A program made the translations under genes and the position numbers. The notes below the pieces were generated by a model. That model saw only the letters and a list, made by a program, of their open reading frames with translations, was not told the DNA's origin and did not search any database. DNA of 64,000 bases. It comes from Streptomyces sp. SLBN-31. Its GTDB lineage: Bacteria; Actinomycetota; Actinomycetes; Streptomycetales; Streptomycetaceae. The DNA lies in contig NZ_VFNC01000002.1 in NCBI RefSeq assembly GCF_006715395.1, positions 930,001-994,000 of the forward strand, read 5' to 3'. Below are positions 19,108 through 26,699 of the stretch, one piece after another (the first letter of the stretch is position 1; each line of letters starts with the position of its first letter).

Positions 19108-19119
19108 TGGTTTAGACCA
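19108..19119. promoter_or_regulatory. dre-like GntR/HutC operator
   Basis: TGGTTTAGACCA, 65 bp before the GntR start. It is one base from the perfect palindrome TGGTCTAGACCA, the core of the DasR-responsive element (GlcNAc regulon) of Streptomyces. It could be the autoregulatory site of the adjacent HutC-type regulator or a true DasR target. Confidence 0.6.
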
Positions 19120-19183
19120 ATGCTAGATCTGGTGGCGCACCGACCCCGTACGGCTACCGCACGTCACCAACAGGAGGCGCGGC

Positions 19184-19930
19184 ATGGCCCGCACCACCCC
19201 GCACGACCACTCCACCGTCCCCGGCCCGCCGCTGTACTGGCGCGTCGCCACGCGCCTGCTGGACGAGCTGCACGACGGAGGCATCCCGCCGGGTGAACGG
19301 CTGCCGAGCGAGAGGAAGCTGGCCGAACGCATGGGGGTCAGCCGGGAGACCGTACGGCAGGCCCTGGAGGTACTGCGCCGGGACGGTCTGGTCGCCACCG
19401 ACCGGCGGGGCAGCCATGCCACACTGCCCGGACCGGCGGTACGGAGCCCGTCCTCGCTCACCTTCCCGATCGGCGCCCGGGTCACGGACCCCGGCGGCGC
19501 GGTCGACCGGGCCACGGTCACCTGGGAGCCTCCCCCGCCCGAGCACGCCGAGGCCCTCGGGCTCGCCCCGCACCGGCCGACACTGATGCACCGCTACGAG
19601 TCGGCGGGCGCCGACGGCCGGGGCCGCCGTACCGCCGTGACCTCCTTCTCCGCCGTCGCCCTGTCGGAGGTCGAGGAGCTGGCCCGCTACCGCGACCGCG
19701 CCGACGGTGCCGCGACGGCACAGCTGCGCCGTGCCTACGACTGGATGCGCAAGGCCGGCCTGACGCTCCACCACCGCGACTGCATCACCCCGCTCGCCGA
19801 CGCGCCCTCGGTACGGGTGAGACGGCGCGTGCACGACCAGTACGCGCGGCCGCTGGAGATCACCGATCTGCTGGTGGACGCCCAACAGGAGGCTCTGGTC
19901 TACGAGTTCACGCTGCCGGCGGCCGGCTGA
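19184..19930 (+). CDS. GntR-family (HutC/UTRA) transcriptional regulator
   Basis: 248 residues from ATG 19184 (AGGAGG nine bases upstream). The winged helix covers about residues 15-85, with the GntR signature LPSERKLAERMGVSRETVRQ and ALEVLRRDGLV. A UTRA-type ligand domain follows (about 105-245; RYESAGADGRGR, then YDWMRKAGLTLHHRD). HutC proteins sense metabolites such as sugar phosphates or histidine intermediates. The dre-like site lies upstream. No metabolic partner is adjacent; the universal stress gene follows after 161 bp. Confidence 0.88.
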   Translation: MARTTPHDHSTVPGPPLYWRVATRLLDELHDGGIPPGERLPSERKLAERMGVSRETVRQALEVLRRDGLVATDRRGSHATLPGPAVRSPSSLTFPIGARVTDPGGAVDRATVTWEPPPPEHAEALGLAPHRPTLMHRYESAGADGRGRRTAVTSFSAVALSEVEELARYRDRADGAATAQLRRAYDWMRKAGLTLHHRDCITPLADAPSVRVRRRVHDQYARPLEITDLLVDAQQEALVYEFTLPAAG

Positions 19931-20091
19931 GCGGCGCCCGGGCGAGGCACCGGCCCGCCGAGAGAGGCCGAACGGCCCGCCCGGCGCACCTTCCGGCCCT
20001 GCCCCCGGTGCCGGGACGACGGCGATCCTTGAAGCGGGGACTGCGTACGGCGCGGCCGCCCCGGGTGCCGCGCCGGGACCGGAGGTGGGCC

Positions 20092-20979
20092 ATGACCGGA
20101 CCTGTCGTCGTCGGAATCGACGGCTCCCCGGCCGGGACGACGGCCGCGTGGTGGGCCGCCCGCGAGGCCGCGACCACGGGGCGGCCTCTGCTGCTGCTCC
20201 ACTCCTGGTCCACGCAGCCGCTCGACGTCCCCCTCGCCCGGGAGGCGCTCGGCAAGCAGCGCAACGGAGGACGGCTCCTGCAACGGACCGAGACCGAACT
20301 GCTGCGCCGGTACCCCGGTCTGAAGCCGACCACGGAACTGACGTCGACGCCCGCCGCCGAGGCGCTGCTGGACCTCGGCGGGCTCGCCGAGCTGCTGGTC
20401 CTCGGCAGCCGGGGGCACGGTTCCACGGCGAGCTTCCTGCTCGGTTCCACCAGCCTGTACGTCCTGGGGCGGGCACGGTGTCCGGCCGTCGTGGTCCGGG
20501 CCGGCGATCCGGCGGTCGAGGACGGCTCGGGCCGTCCTGGGGCGGACCGCGGCGAGGTCGTCGTCGGCGTGAAGGAGACGGGCCCGGCCGCCGAACCACT
20601 GCTCGAGTTCGCGTTCACGGCAGCCGACGCGCGCGGCACCCGGGTGCGCGCGGTGCGGGCCCTGCAGCCGTTCGGGACGGTGGACCCGGTGCACGCGATG
20701 GCCGCCTCTCACGCCGACAGCCGTCACGAGGCGGAGAAACACGCCCGGCTCACGGCCGCACTGGCCCCCTGGCGGGAGAAGTTCCCCCATGTCCCGGTCG
20801 TGGAGCAGGTGGCGGCCGGTCCGGCCGGCGCGGTGCTGCTGTACGCCGCGGAGCACGGCGAACTCACCGTGCTGGGGCGCAAGCGCCACCCCTCGCACCT
20901 GACCTGGAAACTCGGTCCGGTGACCCACGCGGCCCTGCACCACATGCCGTGCCCGGTCGCCGTCGTCCCGCACGGCTGA
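20092..20979 (+). CDS. Universal stress protein (tandem UspA domains)
   Basis: 295 residues; ATG 20092 follows GGAGG. Domain 1 (about 1-145) begins VVVGIDGSPAGTTAAWWAA and has the nucleotide loop GSRGHGSTASFLLGSTS, matching the GxxGxxxxxxxxxGS ATP-binding pattern. Domain 2 (about 155-295) begins VVVGVKETG and ends with a GRKRHPSHLTWKLGP loop that lacks the pattern. One half probably binds ATP and the other is structural. The gene stands alone and is likely induced by dormancy or stress. Confidence 0.9.
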   Translation: MTGPVVVGIDGSPAGTTAAWWAAREAATTGRPLLLLHSWSTQPLDVPLAREALGKQRNGGRLLQRTETELLRRYPGLKPTTELTSTPAAEALLDLGGLAELLVLGSRGHGSTASFLLGSTSLYVLGRARCPAVVVRAGDPAVEDGSGRPGADRGEVVVGVKETGPAAEPLLEFAFTAADARGTRVRAVRALQPFGTVDPVHAMAASHADSRHEAEKHARLTAALAPWREKFPHVPVVEQVAAGPAGAVLLYAAEHGELTVLGRKRHPSHLTWKLGPVTHAALHHMPCPVAVVPHG

Positions 20980-21012
20980 CCCAGGTCGGCCGGCCAGTGG
21001 GGACGGGACCGC

Positions 21013-21237
21013 TCAGCCGGCGCACCGCACATGGTCGAAGGCCTCGGCCTCATGGCACGAGGGACATGTCACGCGCCGCGCGAGCCTGCGGCCGACGCTC
21101 GGCCCCGAGCCGGGGGCGCGCTCCATCAGCAGTCCGACGACATGGGCGTGCCGCAGGCACACACCGCAGCCACAGCGGTCGCACACCGCGACAGCCGGGG
21201 CCGTCGTGTCCTTGAGCGCGCAGTCGTAGCAGTTCAC
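21013..21237 (-). CDS. DUF2180-family cysteine-rich protein
   Basis: 74 residues from GTG 21237 with GGGAGGTG upstream. The sequence starts VNCYDCALKDTTAPAVAVCD. It carries CxxC pairs (CYDC, CDRCGCGVC, CPSC) and His that form a zinc-binding module of the DUF2180 type, common in Streptomyces. A longer same-strand frame starting at 21882 is only an antisense artefact. Probably a small metal-binding accessory protein; role unknown. Confidence 0.85.
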   Translation of the reverse strand: MNCYDCALKDTTAPAVAVCDRCGCGVCLRHAHVVGLLMERAPGSGPSVGRRLARRVTCPSCHEAEAFDHVRCAG

Positions 21238-21344
21238 GACGCACCTCCCTGAGGCCCGTTCCGCACTGTCATCGTGGCGCGCGGCGGGGTCCGAGGCGCC
21301 GGGCCGGTCGGACCTTTCCGGGGACCGATGGCCCAGCCCCGCCC

Positions 21345-22067
21345 TCAGCCCCTGACGGCCCGCACCAGCCGCACCCGCGGGCTCCCGTCGCCCCGCCGCC
21401 CGAACTCCGGCAGCGCTTCGAGGCCGACACGGAATCCGGCACCCTCCAGGTCCCGCCGGACGTCCCCGAGCCGGAAGGCCCGGTAGTACATGACGAAGGG
21501 CGGGCGCCACACGGCGTTGCGCACGCGCATGACGGCGTCGAAGCCGAGCAGCATCCAGAAGGCCGGCGACGAGGGCCGGGGCGGTGCGAGGACGGGGAAG
21601 GCGAAGCAGCCGCCGGGCCGGAGCACCGCGTGCACCTGCCGGAACAGGCCCGGGAGTTCGCCGGGCAGGAAGTGGCCGAACGCCCCGAAGCTGACGACTA
21701 GGTCGAAGGCCGGGCCGAACGGCAGCGCCCGGGCGTCCGCGCGCACCCAGGAGACGGCCGGGCCCGCGGGCCGGACGTTCTCCCGGGCCACGGCGAGCAT
21801 TCCCGCGCTGAAGTCGACCCCTGTCACGCTCTCCCGGCAGACCCGGCCGAGCACCTCGGTCCCCGCTCCGGTGCCGCAGCACAGGTCGAGCCCCGCCCTG
21901 TAGGGCCCGGTGCGGGCAAGGGCCGCCGCGACGGCGTCGAGCACCGTTTCGGCCGTCCGGAAGGGGGTGTGGTCGAACTTCGGCGCGAGCAGGTCGTATC
22001 CGCGCTCGACGGACGAGAGCGCCTGGACGGCGAGTTCGCGCAGGCTGGGGCCTTCGGGGCTGAACAT
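21345..22067 (-). CDS. Class I SAM-dependent methyltransferase
   Basis: 240 residues from ATG 22067 (an in-frame start at 22109 adds 14 residues; neither has a convincing ribosome site, so the mRNA may be leaderless). The SAM loop is LDLCCGTGAGTEVLG, with motif II VTGVDFSAGML, motif III WVRADARALPF and the post-motif VLRPGGCFAFPVL. The opening VERGYDLLAPKFDHTPFR and a long C-terminal region suggest a ubiquinone/tocopherol-type small-molecule methyltransferase. Substrate unknown. Confidence 0.82.
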   Translation of the reverse strand: MFSPEGPSLRELAVQALSSVERGYDLLAPKFDHTPFRTAETVLDAVAAALARTGPYRAGLDLCCGTGAGTEVLGRVCRESVTGVDFSAGMLAVARENVRPAGPAVSWVRADARALPFGPAFDLVVSFGAFGHFLPGELPGLFRQVHAVLRPGGCFAFPVLAPPRPSSPAFWMLLGFDAVMRVRNAVWRPPFVMYYRAFRLGDVRRDLEGAGFRVGLEALPEFGRRGDGSPRVRLVRAVRG

Positions 22068-22176
22068 CTCCGTCAGCTTAGGGGAAACCGGTCGTGGGCG
22101 GCCGCCCATGGACAGGCGCCCGGCTACTGGATAGTGTCATCGGCACCTATTCCACTAGTTCACTATGGAGTGATCG

Positions 22177-22584
22177 ATGCGCGCGTTCCGCGAAGCGGTC
22201 GAGGCGGGTGATCTCGACGCGGTCGAGGCGCTGCTGGCGGAGGACGTCGTGTTCTCCAGCCCGGTGGTGTTCAAGCCGTACCCGGGCAAGGCGATCACGG
22301 CGGCGATCCTGCGGGCGGTGGCGCAGGTCTTCGAGGACTTCCGTTACGAGCGTGAGCTCGCCGGGCCCGACGGCCGCGACCACGCCCTGGTGTTCGCCGC
22401 GCGGGTGGGCGACCGCGAGCTCACGGGCTGCGACTTCATCCACCTCGACGAGGACGGCCTGATCGACGAATTCACCGTCATGGTCCGACCGTTGTCCGGC
22501 GCCCAGGCGCTGGCGGCGGCCATGGGCGCGAGGTTCGAGGAGATCGCCAAGGAGGCGGAGGCGCGGTCCGCCTCCGCCTCCTGA
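22177..22584 (+). CDS. NTF2-like (SnoaL) protein
   Basis: 135 residues; ATG 22177 follows GGAG by seven bases. Starts MRAFREAVEAGDLDAVEALL, with the cone-fold strands YERELAGPDGRDHALVFAAR and CDFIHLDEDGLIDEFTVMVRP (phrases trimmed). This is the common small NTF2-fold family; no catalytic dyad can be assigned. Upstream, ATAGTG (22131-22136) and CACTAT (22161-22166) form a spaced inverted pair around a likely promoter. A strong hairpin overlaps the 3' end of the coding sequence. Confidence 0.78.
   Translation: MRAFREAVEAGDLDAVEALLAEDVVFSSPVVFKPYPGKAITAAILRAVAQVFEDFRYERELAGPDGRDHALVFAARVGDRELTGCDFIHLDEDGLIDEFTVMVRPLSGAQALAAAMGARFEEIAKEAEARSASAS
22550..22582 (+). terminator. Perfect 14-bp hairpin overlapping the stop codon
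   Basis: AGGAGGCGGAGGCG (22550-22563) pairs with its full reverse complement at 22569-22582 around CGGTC. The last base is the T of the TGA stop. It encodes the Lys-Glu-Ala-Glu-Ala / Ser-Ala-Ser tail of the NTF2-like protein. Confidence 0.65.
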
Positions 22585-22627
22585 CGTCACGCGACGGTGA
22601 GGACCAGGGCGCCCCTGTAGCCGCGGA

Positions 22628-23120
22628 CTGGTGAACAACGCGGCATTCCCCTGCGGGCCCGTCTCGGCGAGGTCGAACTCGCGGACGGGAACCGGGCGTT
22701 CGCGGTCAACATGACCGGCGCCCTGCTCGGCATCCAGGCCCTGACACCCCTGATGCCGCCCGGCTCCTCCGTCGTGAACGTCGGTTGGTCGCCGCCCTCA
22801 CGGCCCGCCACGCGGTGGCGTACACGGCCAGCAAGTGGGCGCTGCGGGGCCTGTCGAAGTTGCGGCCCCGGAACCGGCCCCGCGCGGCATCCGCACCGAC
22901 CTCGTCAGCCCGGTTACATCGACACGGCGCTGATGGAGTCCGCCAACCCGGTGTTCGTCCGGGCCCACGTCTCGATGACGCCCCAGGGCCGCGGCGATAC
23001 CGTCGACGAGGTCGCCCCCCTGGCCGTCTACCTGCTCTCCGACGAGGCCTCCTACGTCAACGGCGCGGAGATCACGGTCGACGGCGGCTACACGGCGCAC
23101 GGCGGCGTGAAGGCCATCAC
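22628..23120 (+). pseudogene. Decayed short-chain dehydrogenase/reductase
   Basis: Pieces of one SDR appear in order but in shifting frames: LVNNAAFP, then RAFAVNMTGALLGIQAL, then VAYTASKWALRGLSK (active-site YxxxK), then GYIDTALMESANPVF, then VAPLAVYLLSDEASYVNGAE and ITVDGGYTAHGG. The N-terminal cofactor loop (TGxxxGIG) is missing altogether, and at least three frame changes are needed. The gene cannot make a working enzyme. Confidence 0.85.
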
Positions 23121-23153
23121 AACGCCCTGGACCCGGGCAAGGGCCGGTCGGCG

Positions 23154-23282
23154 TCAGCCTCCGAGGCGCTGCCCGGCCAGCCAGATGTCCGGGGCGCCGG
23201 GGGTGTGGATCGCGCGCAGGAGCGCGGCGAGGGCTCGGCGGAGTCGGTCGGGTCGGGGCGTGGTCATCGCGGTCTCGGTCAT
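23154..23282 (-). CDS. Small ORF (42 residues) behind an ECF42-type promoter
   Basis: ATG 23282 has GGAG six bases upstream; the peptide begins MTETAMTTPRPDRLRRAL and ends WLAGQRLGG. It is basic, with one amphipathic helix likely in RLRRALAALLRAIH. It lies 26 bp after the sigma gene stop on the same strand. A near copy of the sigma operon's own promoter sits in the last codons of the sigma gene and points at it, which supports it as a real, separately transcribed gene. No known family recognised. Confidence 0.5.
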   Translation of the reverse strand: MTETAMTTPRPDRLRRALAALLRAIHTPGAPDIWLAGQRLGG

Positions 23283-23308
23283 CGCGGTCTCCTCGGTGGC
23301 GAGTGGTC

Positions 23309-24589
23309 TCACCCCACCGACGAAGGGCCCTCCGCCGATCGACACTCCGCGAGCCGCTTCTCCAGGAACCTCCGTTCGGAGTCGTTCTCCACGAGTTCCA
23401 GGGCCCGTTCGTAGGCCTCGGCCGCCTCGGCGGTACGCCCGTCGCGGCGCAGCAGGTCCGCGCGGGTGGCGGGGAGCAGGTGGTAGTCGGCGAGGTCGCC
23501 GTCCCGCTCCAGTTCGGCGACCAGGGCGAGCCCGGCGTCCGGGCCCTCGGCCATGCCGACGGCGACGGCGCGGTTGAGCCGGACGACGGCCGAGGGCACG
23601 AAGCGGAGCAGGGCGCCGTAGAGCGCGGCGATGTCCGCCCAGTCCGTCTCGTCCGCCGAGGCGGCGCCTGCGTGACAGGCCGCGATGGCCGCCTGGATCT
23701 GGTACGGCCCGGGCCGGCCGCGGCGCAGGGCCGTCTCCACCAGCGCCGTGCCTTCGTCGATCTCCGCTCGGTCCCAGGCCGTACGGTCCTGGTCCTCCAG
23801 GGTCACCAGGTCGCCGGCGGCGTCCACGCGCGTGTGCCGGCGGGCGTCGTGCAGCAGCAGGAGGGCGAGCAGGCCGAGCGTCTCCGGCTCGTCGGGCATG
23901 AGACGGGCCAGCAGCCGGGCGAGGCGGACGGCCTCCGCGCACAGGTCGGTGCGTACCAGTTCGGCTCCGGAGGTGGCGGCGTAGCCCTCGTTGAAGAGGA
24001 GGTAGACCACGCCCAGGACGCCGGTGGTGCGTTCGGGCAGGAGGTGGGCGGGCGGCACCCGGTAGGGGATCCCGGCGTTGCGGATCTTCCTCTTGGCCCG
24101 CACCAGGCGCTGGGCCATGGTCGCCTCGGGGACGAGGAAGGCGCGGGCGATCTCCGGCGTGGTCAGGCCCGCGAGGGTGCGCAGGGTCAGGGCGACCCGG
24201 GCCTCGACGGGCAGGGCGGGGTGGCAGCAGGTGAAGATCAGGCGCAGCCGGTCGTCCTGGACGCCGCCGTCGTCACGGTCGTACTCGGGGTCGTACGGAT
24301 GCTCGTCACGGGCCAGCACGGCGGCCTCCCGGAGTCTGGCCGCCCCGACTGCCCTGCGGCGCAGGACGTCGAGGGCGCGGTTGCGGGCGGTGGTGGTCAG
24401 CCAGGCGCCGGGGCGGCGCGGGACGCCGTCGCGCCGCCACCGGTCGAGGGCCTGGGCGAAGGCGTCCTGCGCGCACTCCTCGGCCAGGTCCCAGTCGCCG
24501 GTCACCCGGATGAGGGTGGCCACGACCTGGCCCCATTCCTCGCGGAAGGCGGCGGCGACGGCCGCCTCGACGTCGTCCGTGGCGCTCAC
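23309..24589 (-). CDS. ECF42-group RNA polymerase sigma factor
   Basis: 426 residues from GTG 24589. Region sigma-2 (about 12-80, with AEECAQDAFAQALDRWRRDG) and sigma-4 (about 125-180, LTTPEIARAFLVPEATMAQRL) are followed by a 230-residue C-terminal extension with TPR-like helices (EAAEAYERALELVENDSERR). That extension, and two DGPF-domain genes directly upstream, are the hallmarks of group ECF42. No anti-sigma factor is present in this group; the extension is thought to control activity. It overlaps the upstream gene by 4 bp (ATGA-type junction read as GTGA). Confidence 0.93.
   Translation of the reverse strand: MSATDDVEAAVAAAFREEWGQVVATLIRVTGDWDLAEECAQDAFAQALDRWRRDGVPRRPGAWLTTTARNRALDVLRRRAVGAARLREAAVLARDEHPYDPEYDRDDGGVQDDRLRLIFTCCHPALPVEARVALTLRTLAGLTTPEIARAFLVPEATMAQRLVRAKRKIRNAGIPYRVPPAHLLPERTTGVLGVVYLLFNEGYAATSGAELVRTDLCAEAVRLARLLARLMPDEPETLGLLALLLLHDARRHTRVDAAGDLVTLEDQDRTAWDRAEIDEGTALVETALRRGRPGPYQIQAAIAACHAGAASADETDWADIAALYGALLRFVPSAVVRLNRAVAVGMAEGPDAGLALVAELERDGDLADYHLLPATRADLLRRDGRTAEAAEAYERALELVENDSERRFLEKRLAECRSAEGPSSVG
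23319..23344 (-). promoter_or_regulatory. Second ECF42-type promoter, inside the sigma gene 3' end
   Basis: On the minus strand TGTCGA (23344-23339) and CGTC (23322-23319) are separated by 16 bp. The downstream stretch CGTCGGTGGGGTG is identical to that of the operon promoter at 25647-25673. It would start transcription close to the sigma stop codon, just ahead of the 42-residue ORF. Confidence 0.6.
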
Positions 24590-24885
24590 TCCCAGACCGG
24601 CCGTACCTCGACCGAACCGCCGTCGAGGGCGTACGGATGCCCGGCCGCCAGGGCGATGGCCTCGTCGAGGTCGTCGACGTCGATGAAGGCGATCGCGGCC
24701 AGGTCCTCCCCTCTGTTCGCGAACGGCCCGTCGCCGAGCAGGACTTCACCGGACTGGACGCGGACGGTGGTGGCGTCGGCGGCCGGCCGCAGCCGCACCC
24801 GGCCGGTGATCTCCGGGGGGACCAGGCACTCCGCAGGACGTTCCTCACCCCCGGCCGGGCAGCGGACCAGCAGGGCGTACCTCAT
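24586..24885 (-). CDS. YCII-related (DGPF) protein
   Basis: 99 residues: MRYALLVRCP, a GEVLLGDGPFANRGEDLAAI core with the DGPF motif, and a VEVRPVWE end. It has the dimeric alpha+beta ferredoxin-like YCII fold. DGPF proteins are the standard partners and targets of ECF42 sigma factors; their biochemical role is unknown. Its start overlaps the stop of the upstream gene by one base and its stop overlaps the sigma start by 4 bp, so the three are translationally coupled. Confidence 0.9.
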   Translation of the reverse strand: MRYALLVRCPAGGEERPAECLVPPEITGRVRLRPAADATTVRVQSGEVLLGDGPFANRGEDLAAIAFIDVDDLDEAIALAAGHPYALDGGSVEVRPVWE

Positions 24886-25607
24886 CACGCCCCCTTCAGG
24901 GCCACGGCGTGTTCGTGGGTGATCAGCCGGCGCAGGCCGGTGTCGCGGTAGCCGGTGGTCACCCGCAGTGTCTCGTCGAGCGCCGTGCCGTCGGCCCGGT
25001 CCGCCGTCAGCCGGACCAGGGCATGGGCGAAGCCGACGCTCTCGTCCACGTGGACCCGCAGGTCCAGGACCTGGCGGGTCACGGGGCCGGTGACGGACGC
25101 GAACAACTCCCGCAGCGCCTCCCGGTGGGCTTTCAGGCCCTGGCGCTCCCGGCCGTCGGCGAGGTGGAAGACGGCCGCGTCCGGTGTGTAGCAGGCCAGC
25201 GCGCGGTCGAGGTCGCGGGCGCGGAAGGCGGCGGTGAGTTCCGTGTCGCGGGCGCGGATCGCGCTCTCGGCGTCGTCCTCGTCGTCCATCGGCCAGAACG
25301 GCCGTACCTCCATGGCCCCGATGGTGGCCACGGGGTGTGCGGCGGCCGCCGCGACCGCCTCCTCCAGGCTGTCGCACTCCAGGATGTCGAATCCGGCGAC
25401 GTACTCCTTGGTCTCGGCGAAGGGCCCGTCGGTGCGCAGGACCTCGCCTCCGCGCACCCGCACGGTGACCGCCTCGGCGGGCAGGGCCAGCCGGTGGCCG
25501 TGCAGGCGTGCGCCGCGCTCCCCGAGTTCCTCCACCCAGGGCTCGACGGGTGCCATGCCGGAGGCGTCGGCGGTGTCGTCGCCGCAGACGAGCAGCATGT
25601 ACTTCAT
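24885..25607 (-). CDS. DGPF (YCII) - SnoaL fusion protein
   Basis: 240 residues; GGGAGGG precedes the ATG at 25607. The first 108 residues are a YCII/DGPF domain (MKYMLLVCGDD, then VLRTDGPFAETKEYVAGFDI). The rest is an NTF2/SnoaL-like domain (LTAAFRARDLDRALACYTPD, then ADGRERQGLKAHREALRELF). This is the first gene of the ECF42 operon, and the fusion links the sigma-associated fold to a ligand- or substrate-binding module. A TGTCGA/CGTC promoter lies 40 bp upstream. Confidence 0.88.
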   Translation of the reverse strand: MKYMLLVCGDDTADASGMAPVEPWVEELGERGARLHGHRLALPAEAVTVRVRGGEVLRTDGPFAETKEYVAGFDILECDSLEEAVAAAAAHPVATIGAMEVRPFWPMDDEDDAESAIRARDTELTAAFRARDLDRALACYTPDAAVFHLADGRERQGLKAHREALRELFASVTGPVTRQVLDLRVHVDESVGFAHALVRLTADRADGTALDETLRVTTGYRDTGLRRLITHEHAVALKGA

Positions 25608-25646
25608 GGGGCCCTCCCGGTCGTCATGAGCTTCCTACACCCCACC

Positions 25647-25673
25647 GACGAACGGGACCGCACCGAATCGACA
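25647..25673 (-). promoter_or_regulatory. ECF42-type promoter of the DGPF-sigma operon
   Basis: On the minus strand TGTCGA (25673-25668) and CGTC (25650-25647) are 17 bp apart, followed by GGTGGGGTG. This agrees with the TGTCGA / CGWC motif reported for ECF42 in Streptomyces and implies that the sigma factor activates its own operon. Confidence 0.75.
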
Positions 25674-25726
25674 CCCGGCGTGCCGAGAGGCCGGAGCGAG
25701 TGCCCCGGCCTCTGTTCGCTCGTCCT

Positions 25727-26270
25727 TTACGCCGACCACGCCGACGCCGTCTGCACCGTCGGCTCTCCCGCGCCCACCGTCGACCGGGCGATGTTGCCCC
25801 GGACCAGCAGCATGGTGACCAGGGCGCCCAGCAGGGAGGCGCAGCCGCAGATCACCACGCCCACCGCCATGCCGTGCCGAGGGCGCTCTGGGCGGCGGCG
25901 CGGGCGCTGTCGCTGCCGGCGTTACGACGGCGAGCGGTCCGGCGGCCGCCTCCATGCCGGCGTCGGCGCCGCTGAGCTTGCCGACGAGCACCGAGGATGC
26001 GGCACTCATCGCGACCGTGCTGACGACGGCCGGCCCGAGGGCCTGGCCGGACTCGCGGACCAATCAGCAGCCAGCGGGGCTCGACCCGGGTGAGCATCCT
26101 GCTCAGCACGGGCGCCAGCAGCAGCGGGATCAGCTACGGGCCCCGAAGGGGCAGGCCGGCCCTGAGGGCGCTGCGGTGCATGACGGCGCCCAGCCGGATG
26201 GACACGCAGTAGGCGATGCAGATGAAGCCGCACATGCCGGCCAGGGCGACGGCGGCCGCGAAGAGTAGGC
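25727..26270 (-). pseudogene. Decayed DHA2-type MFS drug exporter (C-terminal half)
   Basis: Transmembrane pieces of a 14-helix exporter can be read in order on the minus strand: LFAAAVALAGMCGFICIAYC, an in-frame TAG near 26133, LIPLLLAPVLSRMLTRVEPR, then (shifted) GPAVVSTVAMSAASSVLVGK and (shifted) VICGCASLLGALVTMLLVRG with a TAA at 25727. At least one stop and three frameshifts destroy it. Confidence 0.75.
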
Positions 26271-26280
26271 CGGGACGGCG

Positions 26281-26355
26281 ATCCTCGGCTCGCTCGCCCT
26301 CGCCGCCATGGCCCTGATCGGGTTCCTCGTCGCGGAGATGCGTGCGGCGTCCCTT
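26281..26355 (+). pseudogene. Inverted MFS fragment
   Basis: On the plus strand, 26281 onward reads ILGSLALAAMALIGFLVAEM, a typical helix and loop from the middle of DHA2 exporters. It directly abuts the minus-strand exporter relic but in the opposite direction, as if a piece of the same or a related gene had been inverted. Confidence 0.45.
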
Positions 26356-26394
26356 GGTGGCAGGTATGCGCCCCGAGCGGAATAGGCGCGGCGC

Positions 26395-26699
26395 CCAGCG
26401 TGTTGAGGATGCTGAGCAGTCGAACCGGTTTGGGCCCGCGGCGCCTGTGGTACCGTCCTGCTAGCACTTGTGTACGCCCCGTTGAGGGCGCCGGTGCCAG
26501 TTCCACTTCAGTTGGCCGCCCGCCCGCCGTCTTCCGGCCGGCGCACCGGCTTCCCACCTCCACCTCGTGACCGGCGCGTTCCCGCCCCGCATCGAGGTGC
26601 CGTTCCCGCCGCCGAAAGCGCATGCCTGCCTTTCCCTCGCGGCCTTCCCCCTCCCTCCCGCATGTCCCATGCCATTCGTCCTCGAAAGGACCGACCATC
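26395..26699 (+). other. Long 5' leader of the rho-like gene
   Basis: No ORF with support. A promoter may lie near 26450 (TGTGGTACCGTCC). From about 26620 to 26690 the strand is very rich in C and T and poor in G, the composition expected of Rho-binding (rut-like) RNA. This hints at autogenous control, as for other rho genes. The last bases hold AAGGA, the ribosome site. Confidence 0.35.
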
